DNA of 64,000 bases from Actinomyces haliotis (GTDB lineage Bacteria > Actinomycetota > Actinomycetes > Actinomycetales > Actinomycetaceae): contig NZ_JACWNA010000001.1 of NCBI RefSeq assembly GCF_015355765.1, positions 186,001-250,000 of the forward strand, given 5' to 3'. A program made the position numbers and the translations under genes. This document shows positions 60,631-64,000 of this stretch, in pieces; positions within the stretch are counted from its first letter, which is position 1, and every line of letters starts with the position of its first letter. Under the pieces are notes generated by a model, which was not told the DNA's origin, did not search any database, and saw nothing but the letters and a program-made list of their open reading frames with translations.

Positions 60631-61770
60631 TCAGGCACCCGCCTTCGCGACGGCGGTGACGGCCTCGACGATCCGGTCGAGGTCCTCGGCGGACAGGGAG
60701 GGGTGGACCGGGAGGGAGAGGCACTCGCGAGCGGCCTTCTCCGTGCCGGGCAGCTCGAGGCCCTCGGCGAAGGGAGCGAGGGAGTCGAGCCGGTGGTTCG
60801 GGATCGGGTAGTAGACGCCCGAGCCGACCTGCCACTCGTCCTTGAGGGCGGCCTGGGCGGCGGTCCGCTCCTCGCCCGTGGCCCCCTCGAGGCGGATCGT
60901 GTACTGGTGGTAGACGTGCCGGTAGCCCTCGGGGACGGTGGGGGTGACGACGCCGGCGACACCGGCGAGGCCCTCGTCGAGGGCGGCGGCGTTGGCCTGG
61001 CGCTTCTCGGTCCATCCCTGGAGCTTGGTGAGCTGGACGCGGCCGACCGAGGCGTTGACGTCGGTCATGCGGTTGTTGAAGCCGACGAGCTCGTTGGCGT
61101 ACTGCTTCTCCATGCCCTGGTTGCGCAGGAGACGGACGCGGCGGGCGAGCTCGGCGTCACCGGTGGTGACCATGCCGCCCTCGAGGGCCGTCATGTTCTT
61201 CGTCGGGTAGAAGGAGAAGGAGCCCCACTCGCCGAAGGTGCCGACGGGCTTGCCGTCGATGGCGGCGGCGTGGGCCTGGGCGCAGTCCTCCCAGACCTTG
61301 AGGCCGTGCTTCTCGGCGATGGCGAGGATCTCCGGCATGTTGGCCGGCAGGCCGTAGAGGTGGACGACCTCGATGGCCACGGTCCGCTCCGTGATGGAGG
61401 CCTCGACGCTCGCTGGGTCGAGGGTGAAGGTGACCGGGTCGATGTCGGCGAAGACAGGGCGCGCGCCGGTGGCGGCGACGGAGTTGCCGGTGGCGGCGAA
61501 GGTGAAGGACGGGACGATGACCTCGCGGTCGCGCAGGGCGGCGGGGTCGGTCTCGTTGAAGGAGGCCAGCGACGCGAGGTGCTGGGCCGAGGTGCCGGAG
61601 TTGACGGCGACGGCGTGGGCCCCGGCGGCGACCTGGGCGCCGAACTCCTCCTCGAAGGCCTTGACCTGGGGCCCCTGGACGACCATGCCGGAGGCGAGGA
61701 CGGCGTCGACGGCGGCACGCTCCTCGTCGCCGATGATCGGCTTGGCTGCGGGGATGAACTCGCGTGACAT
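60631..61770 (-). CDS. wbpE: PLP-dependent sugar aminotransferase (WbpE-like, DegT/DnrJ/EryC1/StrS)
   Basis: A 379-residue aspartate-fold aminotransferase. The PLP lysine is Lys191 in SFYPTKNMTALEGG. EDCAQAHAA (161-169) binds the cofactor ring, and NSGTSAQHLA (57-66) the phosphate. It would aminate UDP-3-keto-GlcNAcA at C3. The ATG at 61770 overlaps the acyltransferase stop (ATGA). The length and motifs are full, so activity is expected. Confidence 0.92.
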   Translation of the reverse strand: MSREFIPAAKPIIGDEERAAVDAVLASGMVVQGPQVKAFEEEFGAQVAAGAHAVAVNSGTSAQHLASLASFNETDPAALRDREVIVPSFTFAATGNSVAATGARPVFADIDPVTFTLDPASVEASITERTVAIEVVHLYGLPANMPEILAIAEKHGLKVWEDCAQAHAAAIDGKPVGTFGEWGSFSFYPTKNMTALEGGMVTTGDAELARRVRLLRNQGMEKQYANELVGFNNRMTDVNASVGRVQLTKLQGWTEKRQANAAALDEGLAGVAGVVTPTVPEGYRHVYHQYTIRLEGATGEERTAAQAALKDEWQVGSGVYYPIPNHRLDSLAPFAEGLELPGTEKAARECLSLPVHPSLSAEDLDRIVEAVTAVAKAGA

Positions 61771-62414
61771 CAGTGGGTGACCTCTCGGATGGTGGTGTCG
61801 GATTCTGTTGCGGTGGGGGCGACCTCCTCGAAGAGGTCCCCGGTGACGGGGCAGCGCCAGCGCGGCGCCGCGTCGGAGTGGTCGGGGTCCCCGGCGGGGA
61901 CCGCGACGAGCGGCTCGCCCGCCCGGCCGACCCAGCCGATGCGGCGCGCCGGGACGCCGGCGACGAGGGCGAAGGCGGGGACGTCCTTGGTGACGACGGC
62001 GCCGGCGGCGACCGTCGCCCAGGCGCCGACGGTGACGGGCGCGACGCAGACCGAGCGGGCGCCGATCGCGGCCCCCTCCTCGATGGTGACCCCGACGGGC
62101 TCCCAGTCCGAGGCGGACTTGAGGGAGCCGTCCGGGTTGACGGCGCGGGGGAAGTGGTCGTTGGTGAGGGTGACGGCGGGGCCGATGAAGACGCCGTCGG
62201 CGAGGCGGGCTGGCTCGTAGACGAGCGCGTAGTTCTGCACCTTGCAGCTGCGTCCCATGACGACGCCCTCGCCGATGTAGGCGCCGCGCCCGACGATGCA
62301 GCCCTCCCCGAGCTCGGCGTGCTCGCGGACCTGCGCGAGGTGCCAGACGCTCGAGCCGTCGCCGATGACGGCCTCCTCGGAGACGTCGGCGGACGGTGCG
62401 ATGCGCGTGGACAT
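61770..62414 (-). CDS. wbpD: Sugar N-acetyltransferase (WbpD-like, left-handed beta-helix)
   Basis: A 214-residue hexapeptide-repeat acetyltransferase: repeats such as VIGDGSSVWHLAQVREHAEL and CIVGRGAYIGEGVVMG, then the active loop VTLTNDHFPRA with the likely catalytic His. It would acetylate the 3-amino group made by WbpE. A C-terminal extension ends with WRCPVTGDLFEE, a rubredoxin-like knuckle seen in this subfamily. The ATG at 62414 starts the operon; it is divergent from the GT2 gene at 62552. Confidence 0.88.
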   Translation of the reverse strand: MSTRIAPSADVSEEAVIGDGSSVWHLAQVREHAELGEGCIVGRGAYIGEGVVMGRSCKVQNYALVYEPARLADGVFIGPAVTLTNDHFPRAVNPDGSLKSASDWEPVGVTIEEGAAIGARSVCVAPVTVGAWATVAAGAVVTKDVPAFALVAGVPARRIGWVGRAGEPLVAVPAGDPDHSDAAPRWRCPVTGDLFEEVAPTATESDTTIREVTH

Positions 62415-62551
62415 GGGACTCCTGGTGTGCTGACGGCGTCGGCTCACCCGCGCCGGCGCGGAAGGAACGTGCGCTCCGGCACGGACGGGCGCCCACAGTC
62501 TAAGCCGCGGCCGTGCGAGAATGCCGTCCACCCGAGGGAACGGCAGGACGG

Positions 62552-63262
62552 ATGACGGTGAGAGACGCGGCGGAGGCCGGCGCGCTGGGCGCGCCGATCG
62601 AGGACGCCTGGCTCGTCGTCCCGCTGTACAACGAGGCCACGGTCGTCCGCGGTGTCATCGAGCGGGCGCGCGAGGTCTTCCCCCACGTCGTCGCCGTCGA
62701 CGACGGGTCCAGTGACGCCTCGGCGCGCGAGGCCCGAGCCGCGGGCGCCGTCGTGGTGCGCCACCCCATCAACCTCGGCCAGGGCGCCGCCCTCCAGACC
62801 GGCTTCAGCTACCTCGTCGAGCGGACGAGCGCCCGGTACGCCATCACCTTCGACGCGGACGGCCAGCACTCCGTCGCCGACGCCGCCGCCATGGTGGCCC
62901 GTGCCCGCGAGGAGGACCTCGCCGTCGTCCTCGGCTCGCGCTTCCTCGACGGATCGACACAGGTCGGCTGGCTCAAGCGCCTCATCCTGCGCACCGCCGC
63001 CGTGGTGAGCTCGCGCTCCTCGGGCATGCACCTCACGGACGCCCACAACGGGCTAAGGCTCATCCGCCGGGACGCGCTCGAGCAGCTCGACCTCCACCAG
63101 AACCGCATGGCGCACGCCAGCGAGATCGTTCGGCAGCTCGGCGGGACCGGTCTGCCGTGGGCCGAGCACCCGGTCCACATCGCCTACACGGACTACTCGA
63201 GGTCGAAGGGGCAGTCCCTGTGGAACTCCGTGAACATCCTCGTCGACCTGCTCTTCTCATGA
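62552..63262 (+). CDS. Glycosyltransferase family 2
   Basis: A 236-residue soluble GT-A enzyme: AWLVVPLYNEATVVRGVIE, VAVDDGSSDAS, LGQGAALQTGF, and TFDADGQHSV in the DXD position. It lacks C-terminal membrane helices; the small DUF2304 membrane protein encoded next (63306) may take that role, since such pairs are common. The ATG at 62552 is the first start after the promoter region shared with wbpD. Confidence 0.9.
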   Translation: MTVRDAAEAGALGAPIEDAWLVVPLYNEATVVRGVIERAREVFPHVVAVDDGSSDASAREARAAGAVVVRHPINLGQGAALQTGFSYLVERTSARYAITFDADGQHSVADAAAMVARAREEDLAVVLGSRFLDGSTQVGWLKRLILRTAAVVSSRSSGMHLTDAHNGLRLIRRDALEQLDLHQNRMAHASEIVRQLGGTGLPWAEHPVHIAYTDYSRSKGQSLWNSVNILVDLLFS

Positions 63263-63305
63263 CCGCCGTCGTCGCCCACCACCGGACCGTCCAGGGAGGA
63301 CACGC

Positions 63306-63725
63306 ATGAGGACCCAGCTCGTCATCCAGGTCGTCCTCATCGTCGCCGTCGCGGCGATGGGGTGGATGATGCTCCGCTCCCCCGGCGGCGCGCGCCACCT
63401 CGCCGCACGGCGGCTGGTGACCCTGGCCTTCGTGCTCTTCGCCATTGTCGCGATCATCACGCCGTCGCTCGTGACCGGGCTGGCGCACCTCATGGGCGTC
63501 GGGCGCGGGGCGGACCTGCTCCTCTATGCCCTCGTCATCGCCTTCCTCGCCTCGTTGCTCTCATCGTTCCGCAGGAACGCGGCGATGGAGCGACGCCTGA
63601 CCCGCCTCGCGCGACGCGTCGCGCTCGACGACGCACCCAGCCCGGACGGGAGCGAACCCGTGGGCACCGGCGGGGCTGCGGGCGCCGGACCGGCGCAGGA
63701 GCCGCCCCAGCGCGAGACGCGCTGA
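63306..63725 (+). CDS. DUF2304 small membrane protein
   Basis: A 139-residue protein with three transmembrane helices (about 4-22, 37-58, 67-85) and a Pro/Gly-rich cytoplasmic tail. It matches DUF2304, typically encoded beside a soluble GT2 like the one 43 bp upstream, and is thought to anchor it to the membrane (inference). AGGGAGG-like sequence precedes the ATG. Confidence 0.85.
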   Translation: MRTQLVIQVVLIVAVAAMGWMMLRSPGGARHLAARRLVTLAFVLFAIVAIITPSLVTGLAHLMGVGRGADLLLYALVIAFLASLLSSFRRNAAMERRLTRLARRVALDDAPSPDGSEPVGTGGAAGAGPAQEPPQRETR

Positions 63726-63730
63726 GACGC

Positions 63731-64000
63731 CTACCGGCGCGGCGTCGTCCTCACCGCGACCTCCTCGCGGGCACGCAGCCCGGCGGACAGCGCCCACCGC
63801 AACGGGGCCTGCCACGGCGCTGAGTAGGCACGGCTGAGGTAGCGACGTGCTGACGCGTGGTGGGCTCGCACCATCGCCTCTGGACGGGCGCGCCAGCTTG
63901 CGCCCTGGTCGTGAACGACGACAGCGTCCGCAACCTGGAGGTTCGTCCAGCCCGCCGCGCCCACCCGGGCACCGAGGTCGACGTCCTCGAAGAACATGAA
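63731..64000 (-). CDS. Glycosyltransferase family 2, C-terminal part (runs off the window)
   Basis: The last 90 or so residues of a reverse-strand GT2: MFFEDVDLGARVGAAGW, the acceptor-side motif of rhamnosyltransferases (EDVDL as in the 32202 gene), then a basic helical end. The start lies beyond 64000. It is convergent with DUF2304, only 5 nt apart. Confidence 0.8.
   Translation of the reverse strand, partial: FMFFEDVDLGARVGAAGWTNLQVADAVVVHDQGASWRARPEAMVRAHHASARRYLSRAYSAPWQAPLRWALSAGLRAREEVAVRTTPRR

Overview
The window is very G+C-rich DNA with tightly packed, often ATGA- or GTGA-overlapping genes. It comes from an actinobacterium, probably of the Actinomycetaceae/Actinomyces type. That placement is inference and rests on a WhiB regulator, DUF3499, TIGR03089 and DUF5719 proteins, an RmlC-RmlD fusion, and LGFP-repeat wall proteins.

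Layout. (1) 50-6115: an envelope island encoding DUF4129, DUF4350, MoxR AAA+ ATPase, DUF58, SpoIIM (reverse strand) and RDD proteins. (2) 6136-15650: a conserved core block with Trm112-like, DUF3499, degenerate zincin-like, DUF5719, a very large membrane glycosyltransferase, WhiB, TIGR03089 and ManA proteins. The gene set resembles the mycobacterial whiB2/manA/rml neighbourhood. (3) 15854-43089: a wall-polysaccharide locus. It holds a secreted NlpC/P60-LGFP protein, rmlA, an rmlCD fusion, several GT2/GT4 glycosyltransferases, a flippase-like protein, two multi-TM proteins, two inverted ISL3-family elements, a bifunctional GT and its degenerate paralogue, a Wzm/Wzt-type ABC exporter, a PGRP amidase with LGFP repeats, rmlB and a GT2. 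Genes near 18-20 kb, 26-27 kb and 42-44 kb look less G+C-rich, which suggests an exchangeable interior between rmlA/rmlCD and rmlB. (4) 43994-54916: a reverse-strand operon of four glycosyltransferases, two DUF6541 membrane proteins and a UDP-HexNAc dehydrogenase. (5) 55060-62414: a WbpI-like epimerase, then a reverse-strand operon encoding WbpD-, WbpE- and WbpB-like enzymes, a GT4, a Wzx flippase and a truncated GT. (6) 62552-64000: GT2 plus DUF2304, and the end of another GT2.

How it fits together. RmlA, RmlB and RmlCD make dTDP-L-rhamnose. ManA supplies mannose-6-phosphate. The dehydrogenase plus the WbpB/E/D/I-like enzymes would make UDP-ManNAc3NAcA. About 18 transferases could assemble these sugars into one or more envelope glycans, exported by an ABC exporter and/or a Wzx flippase. 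The two LGFP-repeat hydrolases probably act on the wall that carries them.

The most interesting observations are: an internally deleted ISL3 element that nevertheless has a perfect 8-bp target duplication; a pseudo-glycosyltransferase lying 1 nt from its intact paralogue; a split but complete diacetamido-mannuronate pathway; two export systems in one locus; and palindromes in the whiB/TIGR03089 divergent region. No CRISPR array, tRNA or rRNA was recognised. G+C and similarity statements are by eye, not computed.
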